This document shows, in pieces, positions 36,313 to 45,625 of a stretch of 64,000 nt of DNA. How positions within the stretch are numbered: the stretch's first letter is position 1; each line of letters begins with the position of its first letter. The translations under genes and the position numbers were made by a program. The DNA is taken from assembly GCA_903933715.1 (NCBI GenBank), contig CAIZLD010000019.1, positions 22,048 through 86,047 on the forward strand. Direction: 5' to 3'. The notes under the pieces are model-generated. The model was not told the DNA's origin. It ran no database searches and saw only the letters and a program-made list of their open reading frames with translations. The stretch is from an uncultured Spartobacteria bacterium. GTDB lineage: Bacteria > Verrucomicrobiota > Verrucomicrobiia > Chthoniobacterales > Chthoniobacteraceae.

Positions 36313-37169
36313 GCAACCCGCCTCTTTTTCTTTTCAGGCGCACGCGCCGCCGGTTTGGCTTTTCCGGCTACCTTGCGCGTTGGCTTCTGCCTCGCCGCTT
36401 CCGTCTTCGCAAGGCTCTCCTGCAATACCGTCACGAGGTCAATCACCTTCCCTGGCTTGGACGGTTGTCTCGGCTTCTCGGGCAATTCTCCACCGTGCTC
36501 GATTTTTTCCTCAATCAATTTATGGACGGCCTCCCTGTAATCATCTTTGTAGGCTTGGGGATTCCACTCGCTCGTCATTCCAGAGATGAGCGCCTTCGCC
36601 ATGGAAATTTCCCGTTTCCCAACTTCGCCGACCTCGGGGATTTCCCATTCGGAAAAATCGACCAACTCCTCTGCGAAATGCATCAACTCCAATACGAGAC
36701 CCCGCGCCGATGCTTTTACCGAGGCCAAATGTTCCCGCGTTTTGATCACTACCTTGGCGATCCCGATCTTGCCCGAGTCTCTCAACGCGTCATGCAAGAG
36801 GACATAGGCTCGTTCCCCGCCTTTATCGGGAGTCATGTAATACGGCTTGCTGAAAAACATTGGATCGACTTGGGTTAGGGGAACGAAATCCATGATGTCG
36901 ATGGTCCGGGTCGCCTCGACATCGACTCGCGAAAAATCTTCCTCTTTTAGAACAACGAATTTGCCTTTTTCGTATTCGTATCCTTTGACGATCTCCTCCC
37001 ACGGCACCTCTTTGCCGTCCACCTCGGCGATTCGCTTGTAGTTGATCGGGCTCAGGTCGCTCGCCCTTAGCAGCCGGAATTTCAATTCCTCCGTCCGGGT
37101 CGCGGGAAAAAGCGCGATCGGGATATTGACCAAACCAAAAGAGATGGAGCCCTTCCAAATCGCTCTCAC
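36309..37169 (-). CDS. ku: Non-homologous end-joining protein Ku
   Basis: A 286-residue homodimeric DNA-end-binding protein that recruits LigD. The family start VRAIWKGSISFGLVNIPI is reached with a GTG codon at 37169 preceded by GGAGG; the track start at 37289 adds an unrelated 40 residues. ISFGLVNIP, DFVPLTQVDPMFFSKPYYM and ALRDSGKIGIAKVV are conserved. The C-terminus is a Lys/Arg/Ala-rich tail (KAKPAARAPEKKKRR), as in bacterial Ku proteins that need it for DNA threading. Coupled to ligD by an ATGA overlap. Confidence 0.93.
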   Translation of the reverse strand: MRAIWKGSISFGLVNIPIALFPATRTEELKFRLLRASDLSPINYKRIAEVDGKEVPWEEIVKGYEYEKGKFVVLKEEDFSRVDVEATRTIDIMDFVPLTQVDPMFFSKPYYMTPDKGGERAYVLLHDALRDSGKIGIAKVVIKTREHLASVKASARGLVLELMHFAEELVDFSEWEIPEVGEVGKREISMAKALISGMTSEWNPQAYKDDYREAVHKLIEEKIEHGGELPEKPRQPSKPGKVIDLVTVLQESLAKTEAARQKPTRKVAGKAKPAARAPEKKKRRVA

Positions 37170-37291
37170 TGCAAATGATTCGCGCCTCCGTTCACGATTG
37201 AGCTTAGGAGGGTTGGGGGGATTCACGGCCACGCATAGTCTAAAAAACGAAACCAATACGTCCCCACATCTAACGAACAGAAATCCCAATT

Positions 37292-37456
37292 ATGCTGCAA
37301 TACACTATTGTTTTTCTGATCATCGCGATCGTCGCTGCGATTCTGGGCTTCGGGGGTGTCGCAGGGACTGCCTCGTGGATTGCCGAGGTTCTATTCGTCA
37401 TCTTCCTGATCCTGTTTATCTTCTCTTTGATTCGGGGTCGCGGACCCAGAGTCTAG
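37292..37456 (+). CDS. DUF1328 small membrane protein 2
   Basis: A 54-residue paralogue of the protein at 34543, absent from the track because of its length. It reads [20 protein letters not shown] then a [11 protein letters not shown] loop and a second hydrophobic helix ending in IRGRGPRV. It is divergent from ku. Two DUF1328 genes flank the ku-ligD pair, which suggests local duplication. Function unknown. Confidence 0.85.
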   Translation: MLQYTIVFLIIAIVAAILGFGGVAGTASWIAEVLFVIFLILFIFSLIRGRGPRV

Positions 37457-37473
37457 ACGAATTGCGGAACAAA

Positions 37474-37550
37474 TGGTGCACCCGGCGGGGGTCGAACCCA
37501 CAACCTTTGGCTTCGGAGGCCAACGCTCTATCCAGTTGAGCTACGAGTGC
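37474..37550 (-). tRNA. tRNA-Arg(CCG)
   Basis: The reverse strand folds as a full cloverleaf: acceptor GCACTCG with CGGGTGC, D-arm GCTCAACTGGATAGAGC, anticodon stem TTGGC/GCCAA with loop CTCCGAA (anticodon CCG), and a T-arm with GTTCGAC. Discriminator A and an encoded CCA end follow. It decodes CGG. Confidence 0.92.
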
Positions 37551-37661
37551 GCTAATTTCGCCGATGACATCCTCTTCCGGGGCTCCTCATCTGGCGAAGT
37601 TTCATTTTTATTCACTCGCATCAAAAATGGCAAGCGCAAGAGTCTAAAACTTTGATTGCTC

Positions 37662-37870
37662 GTTCCTTATGTCGCGGACGCATTTCCCGAGGCGTTGAAA
37701 GGCGAGCCGATGGAAGTGCCTGTGCTTGGGATTGAACGCACCTTTTGGGAGACGATCCTGCACGCCGAGGCCCATCGGCGGGCGGAACAGCCCACCCCAG
37801 AGCGGTAATCCCGGCATTATGCCGATCTCGCGGCGTTGGCAAACCACGATGGCGGCAAACGTAAGCACGA
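37662..37870 (+). pseudogene. AbiEii/AbiGii-type nucleotidyltransferase toxin, C-terminal remnant
   Basis: Translation of this frame gives PMEVPVLGIERTFWETILHA then HRRAEQPTPER, a stop, and SRHYADLAALANH. This is the late region of AbiEii (MenT/AbiEii nucleotidyltransferase) toxins, in which ER-TFWEK-HAE-H-PERYSRHYYDLA is characteristic. The internal stop sits exactly at the Tyr codon of PERYSRHY (TAA for TAC/TAT). The N-terminal half and the partner antitoxin are missing. It lies beside tRNA-Arg and is probably a relic of a lost mobile or defence locus. Confidence 0.72.
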
Positions 37871-38078
37871 CAGCGCAAGTTCTACTCCGGCTAGAAGAGT
37901 TGTTGACCTTTTTCGTAATCTTTTGACACTATCTGACCCCCCCGATACGCTGACTAAACGCATCATAATAAGTGTGAAAAGCTATTACGAAAAAAAACTT
38001 TCTCCAATTCCGCTTTAATTACCGGGTTGGGGGAGCGTCCAGTTGCTGAATGCTTTAGCGTGCGTAATTGAATTAGGA

Positions 38079-41000
38079 ATGGATCAAAAAAAAATGAAAA
38101 ATGTGCCACGGTTAACTATTTTCTCCATAATTCTTTCATTGCTTCTCATCGCCAATCTTCGCGCCGATGAGATCACCAAATCCCCCGGCAGGAATCCCGT
38201 TGTCCCGCCCAGAGCCTCGGTTGACCAGTTGGTGATCGGCGATCGTGCCAGCGAAGCCGCGCACAGTTGCCGCGTCAGCTCCAATACACCTGTTCAGAAC
38301 ATTACCACCGAGATCGGCACCGTAAAGGAGCGCTATACTGTCCGCACAGTACAAGGAAAAGATACCACCCTGAAGGCCACCTTCTCGCTGCCGCCCCGGG
38401 GCAAGGAGACCACAACCGGCTACCTGCTCGAGGTTGAGGAGATCCATAACCGGCAATGGCAGGGCTTTGGATACATGGTGCTGGTGAATGGGCGGGAGAC
38501 TTATTTCCGGACATATGAAGAGCAGGCCGCCGGCCCGAACCATTATTTCGTGAAAATCGACCCGGCACTTGTTTCAGACCCTGCGAAGGTCGAAGTTACC
38601 TTCAAGAATTGCGGAGGCGCCCCCTTCCGGTTGGCGCGCGTATGGATGTATGCGAATTTCTTTGCGTTGGCAGACCAGGAGCAGATCAACCAACCCCTGA
38701 CCATTATGGGGCCAGGCCCATTCGCTACGCCGTCATCTCCAGATATCCGTTTTGGGTATTTTAATAATTTGTGTCATATCGGATATCCCTACAATCGGTC
38801 GTATGGGGCTATCGATGCGGCATTATCCGAAACAACAGCGAAAAACCTCCCGACAGAACTCGTACTCACAGCCTGGTTCTCCTCATGTCCTGATGGCCCG
38901 GATGGGCGCGGGGGATTTTTCGCAGATCCCAAATATGCTCAGACCGTGTATCGGGATGGGAAACTCTATCCACAGTATCCCAATGTCTGGGGAAATTCGT
39001 TTGGCTATCCCTCAATGACGGAGCCGATAATTAATCAATTTTTGGATCAAACTCGGGAGGACACCTGCCGGGCAGTCCAGCGGCGGCGATCCTTCATGAA
39101 AGCGGCCGGCGCTCCGCTGTCTCATCTCCAATTATGCAGTGATGTCGGCCCCACCTATTGGGATGGCGACAGATCGGATTTTACAACCTTTGAACTGCAA
39201 GCCGCCGCACGGGATGGTGTGCGTCTGGATCCCAATCATTTAACCCCGGAAGCGCGCATGTGGCGGCACACGAATCTTTCCCGTGTATTTGCACGCATTT
39301 CCGACGCATTTCAACGCGGCGTGGGGCGCGACAGCGTCTTGATTGACCGCGGGACGATGACTTTGCCATCGGATCAACTCTGTGAAAATTTGTTTACCCA
39401 CCCCTTCTTTTGGATCGATAACCCTGTTGGCGATCCGCGTTGGCGCGGTTGGCAGACTGGAGTCGTCGACGGGATGTGGACGAGTGGCGAAATGGGGGAA
39501 TGCTACCGGACCGACTACGAGTATGTCACAGCACGCGGCAAAACCGGTATCGTGAATATGTGGTCAGGGGGGTGCGACCCGGCCCAGGGCCAAAAATGGC
39601 TGGCACTCGAATATCAGTTTGGCTGGCGTTTTTCGGCAGTATATGGGATGCGCCCCGAGGTGTGGGAAAGCCTTGCAAAATGGAATGACATCAGTGCAGG
39701 GTCCGCTCTTCCGCCGGTACATTATGAACGACGGCTTCTCGATGTGTATATCGGGGGGATGCAGAGCATGGGAACTGCGGAAAAGCTCGTGGCCTCGCAG
39801 AACGTGCGGGTCGGGAATGGGTACAGCGTGGTTGGTTTATTGCGCATTGATCCAAATCTGCCCGCATCGATTACCTATAAACTCGATACGCAAGAGGTCT
39901 CTGCCGGCATAAAGCCAATGCTATACATCGAAGGGCGCCAGATGGATAAAGGGATTGAAATCGCTATCGGCGATTCGCCGGATGCCCTTGTGCCCGCAGC
40001 AACGATGGTGCGAGGTAATTTCAAACCGTTTGGGTATTTTGGAAAGTTCACGGACATGGGGTCGCTCCCCCTCCCCTGCTTGCCAAACGGGAAATGCCCC
40101 TCATATGTGAAACTGACCTTTGGCGCGGGGTGTATTGCGCGTGTCCGTGTCGGCATCCCCTGGGAACATATGACTGGGCATACCCAGGCTTATCCAGCGG
40201 GGGCAACCTCCTTGACGGCTGACGAAGAGAAGGAACTCTATCCTGTCGTCGAGAATTGGCGTTGGGTTTCCCAGCATGCGACGGACCGCACATGGAGCTG
40301 CAAGGAGTCGCGCATTCTAAACCTTTGGATCCAACAGCGCCGCATGACAGAGCGCCTTCTCAAACAATATCGTAAACTTGGCGGAAAGGACGCTATTTAC
40401 CGCACGGCGCAAGCTCTTTACGAACAGGGGTGCTATAAGAGTGCGTATCAGCGCCTGATCGGTGAACTCTCCCAAATTCTCCCGGCTCAATACGCAATAC
40501 GCGGCCATGGGCAACTTGGGCGTTATCCTGTTCAGGTGCAACTCCCCACGGATAATGACGTGGCGCTGGTAACCCTCACGCGAGTCGAACCGGATCGTGT
40601 GGAGTTCCTGGTTGATGTTGAAACCCCGCTTAAACTGCGTTTGCAGATGCGCAATGTCCCGGCGAAAAAGGGTTATGCGCTTGAACGCATTTCCGAGAAT
40701 CACTATTGCATTCGCCTCGCTCCGAAAGATACACCGGCAGAGCAACTTCTCCTCGCGGTGCGGGACACGCTCGATGTGGAAGTGAACGCCGCACCTCCGG
40801 CTCCTGCAATCCCCAAGCGTTTTACGGGGATCTGTGCAGACCTGAACGGGATGAGCAAAGTCGCATGCTACTGGCCGGATAACGGCGAGCAAACGGAGTG
40901 GTTGGTAAAAATTGCGCCGGGTTCGCAATGCCGCCGACGTGAAGTGCATGCGACCGAATGGAGCAATGGTGCTCCGCGACCAGGAGATCTCTGTACGGTG

Positions 41001-41792
41001 ACCCTCAATGAACGCGGCGACTCCAGTCTGGTCGAATCGGTCTACGGAAAAGAGACCGGGGTCATCAAATCGTTTGAGCGGCCAGGGTTCACGGCTGATG
41101 CGCACGCCGGGATTCTCACCCTTGAGAATGGCCATCGGTTTGAATTTGCCTGGAGTAATCGCTTTGGCACCAGCTTGGATACCGCGCTCCTGCAAGGCAT
41201 GGTACGCCAATACAACTGGGATATGCTTGCCGCCGGGTTGCGCCCTGGACAGCGAGTGGAACTCACCTATACCCCCTCTGCAGACCCGAAGCGGCCTTGC
41301 CGCTTATTACGCATTTACCAGCCGACGACAATCACTTTTGAGGATAAGGTGGGTGATGACGAAGCAGAGTGGCGGAAAAAACCCGCTGAGATTGCGAACC
41401 TTGTGTATTACAAACTATCGGGAAAACTTCCGGCATTACGCAACCAAAGCTATACGAATGAAAAACCGGCATATGTCGTCTACAAAGTTTCCAACGCGGA
41501 GCCATTTGGCGACACAGCGGTGCATATCTTTGGGCGCACCATCATTGATGAGCGCAATAAGTTCCTTATCTACACCAGCCTTGACAAAGAAAACTGGGAA
41601 CAGCGGGGAGAAATATCGGCGGTTGAGCAACTCGACCAGAAACACATGATGGCTGATTTATCGGCATGTGCTCGTGGCCGGAATGAATTCTATCTTAAAC
41701 TGCAGATAGCCGGTTCAGGCGATTGGTGCACCTTCTGGGAAGTGCAGGTCAGAACCGAGCGCGCAGAAGCTGTCTCAACCCCATCAAACTAA
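38079..41792 (+). CDS. Large secreted protein, glycosidase-like, function unknown
   Basis: A 1237-residue protein with a signal peptide (LTIFSIILSLLLIANLRADE). The first 180 residues look like a beta-sandwich (VTFKNCGGAPFRLARVWMY). The middle (about 190-560) has aromatic-rich barrel-like stretches with candidate carboxylates (HLQLCSDVGPTYWDGD, VDGMWTSGEMGECYRTDYEY). The C-terminal region is beta-rich, with discoidin-like phrases (IIDERNKFLIYTSLDKENWE and DWCTFWEVQVRTE). I cannot name a family. Two ATG starts, 38079 and 38094, both fit the signal peptide. It stands alone between repeats and the AbiEii relic. Confidence 0.75.
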   Translation: MDQKKMKNVPRLTIFSIILSLLLIANLRADEITKSPGRNPVVPPRASVDQLVIGDRASEAAHSCRVSSNTPVQNITTEIGTVKERYTVRTVQGKDTTLKATFSLPPRGKETTTGYLLEVEEIHNRQWQGFGYMVLVNGRETYFRTYEEQAAGPNHYFVKIDPALVSDPAKVEVTFKNCGGAPFRLARVWMYANFFALADQEQINQPLTIMGPGPFATPSSPDIRFGYFNNLCHIGYPYNRSYGAIDAALSETTAKNLPTELVLTAWFSSCPDGPDGRGGFFADPKYAQTVYRDGKLYPQYPNVWGNSFGYPSMTEPIINQFLDQTREDTCRAVQRRRSFMKAAGAPLSHLQLCSDVGPTYWDGDRSDFTTFELQAAARDGVRLDPNHLTPEARMWRHTNLSRVFARISDAFQRGVGRDSVLIDRGTMTLPSDQLCENLFTHPFFWIDNPVGDPRWRGWQTGVVDGMWTSGEMGECYRTDYEYVTARGKTGIVNMWSGGCDPAQGQKWLALEYQFGWRFSAVYGMRPEVWESLAKWNDISAGSALPPVHYERRLLDVYIGGMQSMGTAEKLVASQNVRVGNGYSVVGLLRIDPNLPASITYKLDTQEVSAGIKPMLYIEGRQMDKGIEIAIGDSPDALVPAATMVRGNFKPFGYFGKFTDMGSLPLPCLPNGKCPSYVKLTFGAGCIARVRVGIPWEHMTGHTQAYPAGATSLTADEEKELYPVVENWRWVSQHATDRTWSCKESRILNLWIQQRRMTERLLKQYRKLGGKDAIYRTAQALYEQGCYKSAYQRLIGELSQILPAQYAIRGHGQLGRYPVQVQLPTDNDVALVTLTRVEPDRVEFLVDVETPLKLRLQMRNVPAKKGYALERISENHYCIRLAPKDTPAEQLLLAVRDTLDVEVNAAPPAPAIPKRFTGICADLNGMSKVACYWPDNGEQTEWLVKIAPGSQCRRREVHATEWSNGAPRPGDLCTVTLNERGDSSLVESVYGKETGVIKSFERPGFTADAHAGILTLENGHRFEFAWSNRFGTSLDTALLQGMVRQYNWDMLAAGLRPGQRVELTYTPSADPKRPCRLLRIYQPTTITFEDKVGDDEAEWRKKPAEIANLVYYKLSGKLPALRNQSYTNEKPAYVVYKVSNAEPFGDTAVHIFGRTIIDERNKFLIYTSLDKENWEQRGEISAVEQLDQKHMMADLSACARGRNEFYLKLQIAGSGDWCTFWEVQVRTERAEAVSTPSN

Positions 41793-41814
41793 GCTGAATC
41801 GACATTCAGATCGA

Positions 41815-42065
41815 GCCAAACCCAAAGGGTTTTAAGCCCATAGCCGGCGGTCGAGCGTTAGCGACACCACCGGATGAGGTGTTTGAAAGAATTCACCCCA
41901 AAGGGGTGTCAGAAAACGAGGCGATGGTCTCTGCCACCCCTTTGGGGTGAGACGCGGTTTTGCATTGAACCGGTGGTGTCGCTCCGCTCAACCACCGGCT
42001 ATTTGCTGGCAACCTTTCGGGTTGCGGCGGGTTTTGAAGGTCGATTCATTGCCCACAACGGCATC
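41815..42065. repeat. Dispersed palindromic repeat (CACCCCAAAGGGGTG type)
   Basis: It contains CACCCCAAAGGGGTG and its near copy CACCCCTTTGGGGTG about 50 bp apart, plus an inverted pair (AGCCGGCGGT...GACACCACCGG and CCGGTGGTGTCGC...ACCACCGGCT) and GGCAACCTTTCGGGTTGC. This layout is that of a noncoding interspersed repeat I have seen in Verrucomicrobiota and Planctomycetota genomes. ORFs called across it are spurious. Confidence 0.65.
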
Positions 42066-42117
42066 TACTGCGGTTGTGTTACCAACTCCGACCTCCTCGG
42101 AACGCGAGGTCCAACGG

Positions 42118-42966
42118 CTATTGCCGGTGCAATTCGCGATACCGGCTGGCGGGCTGTTGGCAAAAATGCTTGAAAATTCGAGCAAAATGCTGACTGCTCG
42201 CAAAGCCCGTTTCCAACGCGATTTCCGTGATTGACCGGTTCGTCCCCCGCAGGAGTTCTTGAGCCCGGCGCACCCGCATCCGGCGGAGATAAACCAATGG
42301 GGTGTCTCCGGTGATTTTTTTCAGCATTTCCGCAAATCGCGTACGGCTCAACCCGCTTAGGCGGCTCATCCCCTCAAGCGTCCAAGTTTCCCCGGACCGC
42401 TCACCAATCGCCTGGATGCATGCGCGCACACGGGTCTCAACCCCGGATAGGACTTTTCCCGACGGCTTTTCCGATTCAATACAACGAATCAGTTCGACAA
42501 GCAGCAGGCGTGTGAGCGATTGGACGGCAGGCTGTGCAAATGAATCCGCACGCCGACACTCGTTGACCAACTCCGGCACAATCCACGCCACCTCGCGCGA
42601 CGATCGAAACGAACGGTGGGATGCCCCGGTCAGCACACGCCGGATCCGGGCGGTTTCCGACTTGGAAAAACCGAGCGCCGGATGAAGGGCATATTTTTTC
42701 GGCGAAATGCCGCCAGCTCCGTGCAGCCCAAGCACAACCCAGTAGCAATGATGCCCCGGCTCATATTCATCGCGGCTGCCGTGCTCTTCCCATGGAAACG
42801 TAAAAAAGACAGATTGGGGAAAAATATCCTCCACCCGTCCCTCGACTTCCCAGCGCAAGTGTCCCTGCGAGACATAGACGATCTCCAATCCGGGATTCCG
42901 ATGCAAGGGAAGCTGGGGAATCGTCCCATGCCCCCAATGGGCAATCAACGGAATGGAGTTTTGCAT
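42118..42966 (-). CDS. AraC-family transcriptional regulator
   Basis: A 282-residue regulator with a cupin-like sensing domain (LHRNPGLEIVYVSQGHLRWEV, VFFTFPWEEHGSRDEY) and a C-terminal double helix-turn-helix. The first HTH covers LEGMSRLSGLSRTRFAEMLK and the second SITEIALETGFASSQHFARI, followed by the typical F...G.P..YR ending as QQPASRYRE. It is divergent from the Gfo/Idh-ThuA operon, with 64 bp between the two starts, and is probably its sugar-responsive regulator. Confidence 0.9.
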   Translation of the reverse strand: MQNSIPLIAHWGHGTIPQLPLHRNPGLEIVYVSQGHLRWEVEGRVEDIFPQSVFFTFPWEEHGSRDEYEPGHHCYWVVLGLHGAGGISPKKYALHPALGFSKSETARIRRVLTGASHRSFRSSREVAWIVPELVNECRRADSFAQPAVQSLTRLLLVELIRCIESEKPSGKVLSGVETRVRACIQAIGERSGETWTLEGMSRLSGLSRTRFAEMLKKITGDTPLVYLRRMRVRRAQELLRGTNRSITEIALETGFASSQHFARIFKHFCQQPASRYRELHRQ

Positions 42967-43030
42967 GTGTCTATTTTACCAGCAGCTTTTCGGAAACGCA
43001 AACTTCATTGGAATCGACGATAAATGGGCC

Positions 43031-44719
43031 ATGTCATCCTCCGATCCCATCACCACGAATTCAAAAACCATCACCGTCGCGATTCTCGGCTGCGGCAAAC
43101 GCGGCGACGGCAAAGTAGGCTGGGCGATTGGCCATGCCCATGCCCATGGCTGGATCGGCGCCGTCCCAAACCTGAGGCTCTGCGGGGTCGATCCTTCCGC
43201 GGAAAATCTTCAGGCGTTTGGTGAATGTTTTGCACTCCCGCCGGAAAATCTTTTCCCCAATACCGAAGCCCTCTATGCCGCGCTCACTCCGGATTACGTC
43301 AGCGTATGCACCTGGCCGGGCCTGCACGCGTCCCAAGTTATCGAGGCCGCCAGCAAGAGCGTCAAGGGCATCGCTTGCGAGAAGCCGATGGCGCTCGACG
43401 GCGAAGAGATGCACAAGATGATCGAAGCCTGCGAGCAATCCGGCACCCGGATGGTTATTGCGCATCAACGTCGGCATAACCCGGTATTCGAACGGGTGCG
43501 CCAGATCATCGCCGATGGGCAACTCGGCGACGGCATTGTCCTGGAGGCTCGTGTGTGTGATGGCTGGGATATGCTTTCATGGACGACTCATTGGTTGGAC
43601 ATGAGCTCCTATATCTTGGACGCCACCCCGGAGAGCGTGCTTGCAGGTGTCGATTTTACCGGTGAGCGCCGCTACCAGCATGCGGTCGAAAACAGCTCGA
43701 CGGTTTTTGTTGAGTTCAGCGGCGGCCGTCAGGCCATCTTCATCAGCGGGCCTGGAAGCGCGGACGGCTTCAGCATTCACATACGCGGCTCACGAGGATA
43801 CTTGAACGTCAACGGGCAAACGGTGCGGCTCTTTACCGAAGAGGGATTCAGCACCCTTACCGAACCCGACGCCGCAGCTGGCGGTTTTGCGCCAATGCTC
43901 GCCTCCCTCGTTGAAGCGGTCGAAAAAGGCACCACGCCGCGTTGCGACGTGAGCGCGACGAAGATGGGAACGGCTCTCGCCTTCGCCGCCCATGAATCGG
44001 CCCGCACCCAGCGCACCATCAAACTGCCGATGGCGACGCGCTTTGCTCCGCTGGAAATCCTTGCCCATCCCGCGATATCCACCCTCCCTGGCGTAAAGAG
44101 CCGCGTAGTTTTGATGGCTGACGACCACTATGGCTCTGGGGGTCGGGACGGATTGGCGGCCGCTCTGCGGGAGATCACCGGCCAGGAAGTCGTGGAAGTT
44201 GAGGCGGCCAACGGATTGACCCAGGCTGACGTCGCCGGGGCCGAGCTGATCGCCATTTATCACACCCAAAAAGAACCCTCGGCTGAAACCAAGGCCGTAC
44301 TCACCGAATGGGTGGAGCAAGGCAAGCCCGTATTGATCGTACACTGCGCGGTGGGAGCCTATGGCGACTGGGCGGAGTATCAGCAATGGTGTGGCCGTGT
44401 CTGGGATTGGGAGAAATCCAAACATCCCCATGAAGCTTCCGAGCTTTTGGCTGATTCCGCTGCCGAATTCCCCTGGACAAAGGCGTGGCTGCCCAAAGAC
44501 GAGGTATTTACAGTCCTCGGCGACCGGAGTGAAGTGATCGACCATTGCTTTGTGCGCATCTCCTCCGGAGATCATCCGGTGGCATGGGTTTCCAAACGCT
44601 GGCCGAACATCGCCACATGGGTTCCCGGGCATCGTGGAGATCTCTACGTGGTGCCCGCCATGCGTGACGGCTTGCGGACCATGATCCAGAAAGCGCTCCG
44701 TCCGTCCGAAAAGCAGTAA
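43031..44719 (+). CDS. Gfo/Idh/MocA dehydrogenase fused to a ThuA-like domain
   Basis: A 562-residue fusion. Residues about 1-340 form a Gfo/Idh/MocA dehydrogenase: ITVAILGCGKRGDGKVG, ACEKPMALDGEEM with the catalytic-site Lys-Pro, and MVIAHQRRHNPVFERVRQI. From about 350 a ThuA-like domain begins at RVVLMADDHYGSGGRDGLAA and ends with HPVAWVSKRWPNIATW. ThuA and ThuB act on 3-keto or related disaccharides in rhizobial trehalose utilisation. The start at 43031 is the first plausible ATG, without a strong ribosome-binding site. First gene of a four-gene catabolic operon. Confidence 0.85.
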   Translation: MSSSDPITTNSKTITVAILGCGKRGDGKVGWAIGHAHAHGWIGAVPNLRLCGVDPSAENLQAFGECFALPPENLFPNTEALYAALTPDYVSVCTWPGLHASQVIEAASKSVKGIACEKPMALDGEEMHKMIEACEQSGTRMVIAHQRRHNPVFERVRQIIADGQLGDGIVLEARVCDGWDMLSWTTHWLDMSSYILDATPESVLAGVDFTGERRYQHAVENSSTVFVEFSGGRQAIFISGPGSADGFSIHIRGSRGYLNVNGQTVRLFTEEGFSTLTEPDAAAGGFAPMLASLVEAVEKGTTPRCDVSATKMGTALAFAAHESARTQRTIKLPMATRFAPLEILAHPAISTLPGVKSRVVLMADDHYGSGGRDGLAAALREITGQEVVEVEAANGLTQADVAGAELIAIYHTQKEPSAETKAVLTEWVEQGKPVLIVHCAVGAYGDWAEYQQWCGRVWDWEKSKHPHEASELLADSAAEFPWTKAWLPKDEVFTVLGDRSEVIDHCFVRISSGDHPVAWVSKRWPNIATWVPGHRGDLYVVPAMRDGLRTMIQKALRPSEKQ

Positions 44720-44752
44720 ACACTCCAACCTCCAACCAAAACCCACATTCCC

Positions 44753-45625
44753 ATGAACATCGGCTGTTTTGCTCTCGTCCATCCCTTCCAACCGCTTGGT
44801 GCCCAACTCGCCCAAATCGCAGCCTGGGGCTTCAAATTCGCGGATGTAACAGACAACAGCGACGGGGCTTCCCTCGGCGTTGAATTCGGTTTCGCAGCGG
44901 TTGCGAGCCTCGATGCGAACCCTCACGACATCCGCCGCCTGTTTGCGGCGCACGGCCTGGAGATCAGCTCCTGGTGCGCCCACGCCAATCTGCTTGATCC
45001 CGCCGCGCCGTGGCGTTTTGGAACCGCCCAGATCATCAAGGCAATCCGGGCGGCGGCGCTCATCGGCGTGAAGCATGTGATCACCACAGAAGGTGAACCT
45101 TCCACACCGTTCGGCCACGCTTTGTCAGAAGATGAGCGGATCTTCAGTATCCGGGAAAAACTCAACGAGCCGCTGAGGCTCGCGGAAGACCTCGGCGTCA
45201 AGCTCCTTATTGAACCGCACGGGCCGGTCTCCGGCAGCATTGCGCTCACCGAGCGCGTGATCGACGCGTGCAATTCTCCGGCGCTCGGCCTCAATCTCGA
45301 CACCGGCAATCTCTGGCTTGGCGGCGGCGATCCGGTGGCCTATGTCCGCAAGTTCGGCTCGAAGATCGAGCATGTGCATTGGAAGGATATGCCTGCCGAG
45401 ATGGAGCCACGGCGTGGCCAGATCTTCGGGTGCGGCATGGCGACCATAGCCCTGGGCGACGGCGTGGTGGGTATCGCAGCCGTGGTGGAGGAATTGAAAC
45501 GCGCCGGCTTCAATGGACACACAACGCTTGAAGTCGCCGGGGAAGCGGCGGTCCTGCAAAGCCGTGATTTTTTGATTCGGCACAATCTTCCGTCGGGTGA
45601 TTCTTTAAACAATGTGCAGCCATGA
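44753..45625 (+). CDS. Sugar phosphate isomerase/epimerase (xylose isomerase-like TIM barrel) 1
   Basis: A 290-residue AP_endonuc_2-fold protein. GCFALVHPFQPLGAQLAQIA opens the barrel. Metal-ligand positions appear in VKHVITTEGEPSTPF, VKLLIEPHGPVSG, LGLNLDTGNLWLGG, IEHVHWKDMPAE and HTTLEVAGEA. Such proteins isomerise or epimerise keto-sugars or hydrolyse 3-keto-glycosides together with Gfo/Idh partners. It overlaps the next Gfo/Idh gene by 4 bp. Confidence 0.87.
   Translation: MNIGCFALVHPFQPLGAQLAQIAAWGFKFADVTDNSDGASLGVEFGFAAVASLDANPHDIRRLFAAHGLEISSWCAHANLLDPAAPWRFGTAQIIKAIRAAALIGVKHVITTEGEPSTPFGHALSEDERIFSIREKLNEPLRLAEDLGVKLLIEPHGPVSGSIALTERVIDACNSPALGLNLDTGNLWLGGGDPVAYVRKFGSKIEHVHWKDMPAEMEPRRGQIFGCGMATIALGDGVVGIAAVVEELKRAGFNGHTTLEVAGEAAVLQSRDFLIRHNLPSGDSLNNVQP

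Noticed and set aside
43790-45118. 442-aa minus-strand ORF
   Set aside because: It spans the junction of two real genes on the opposite strand and shows only GC-rich shadow coding.
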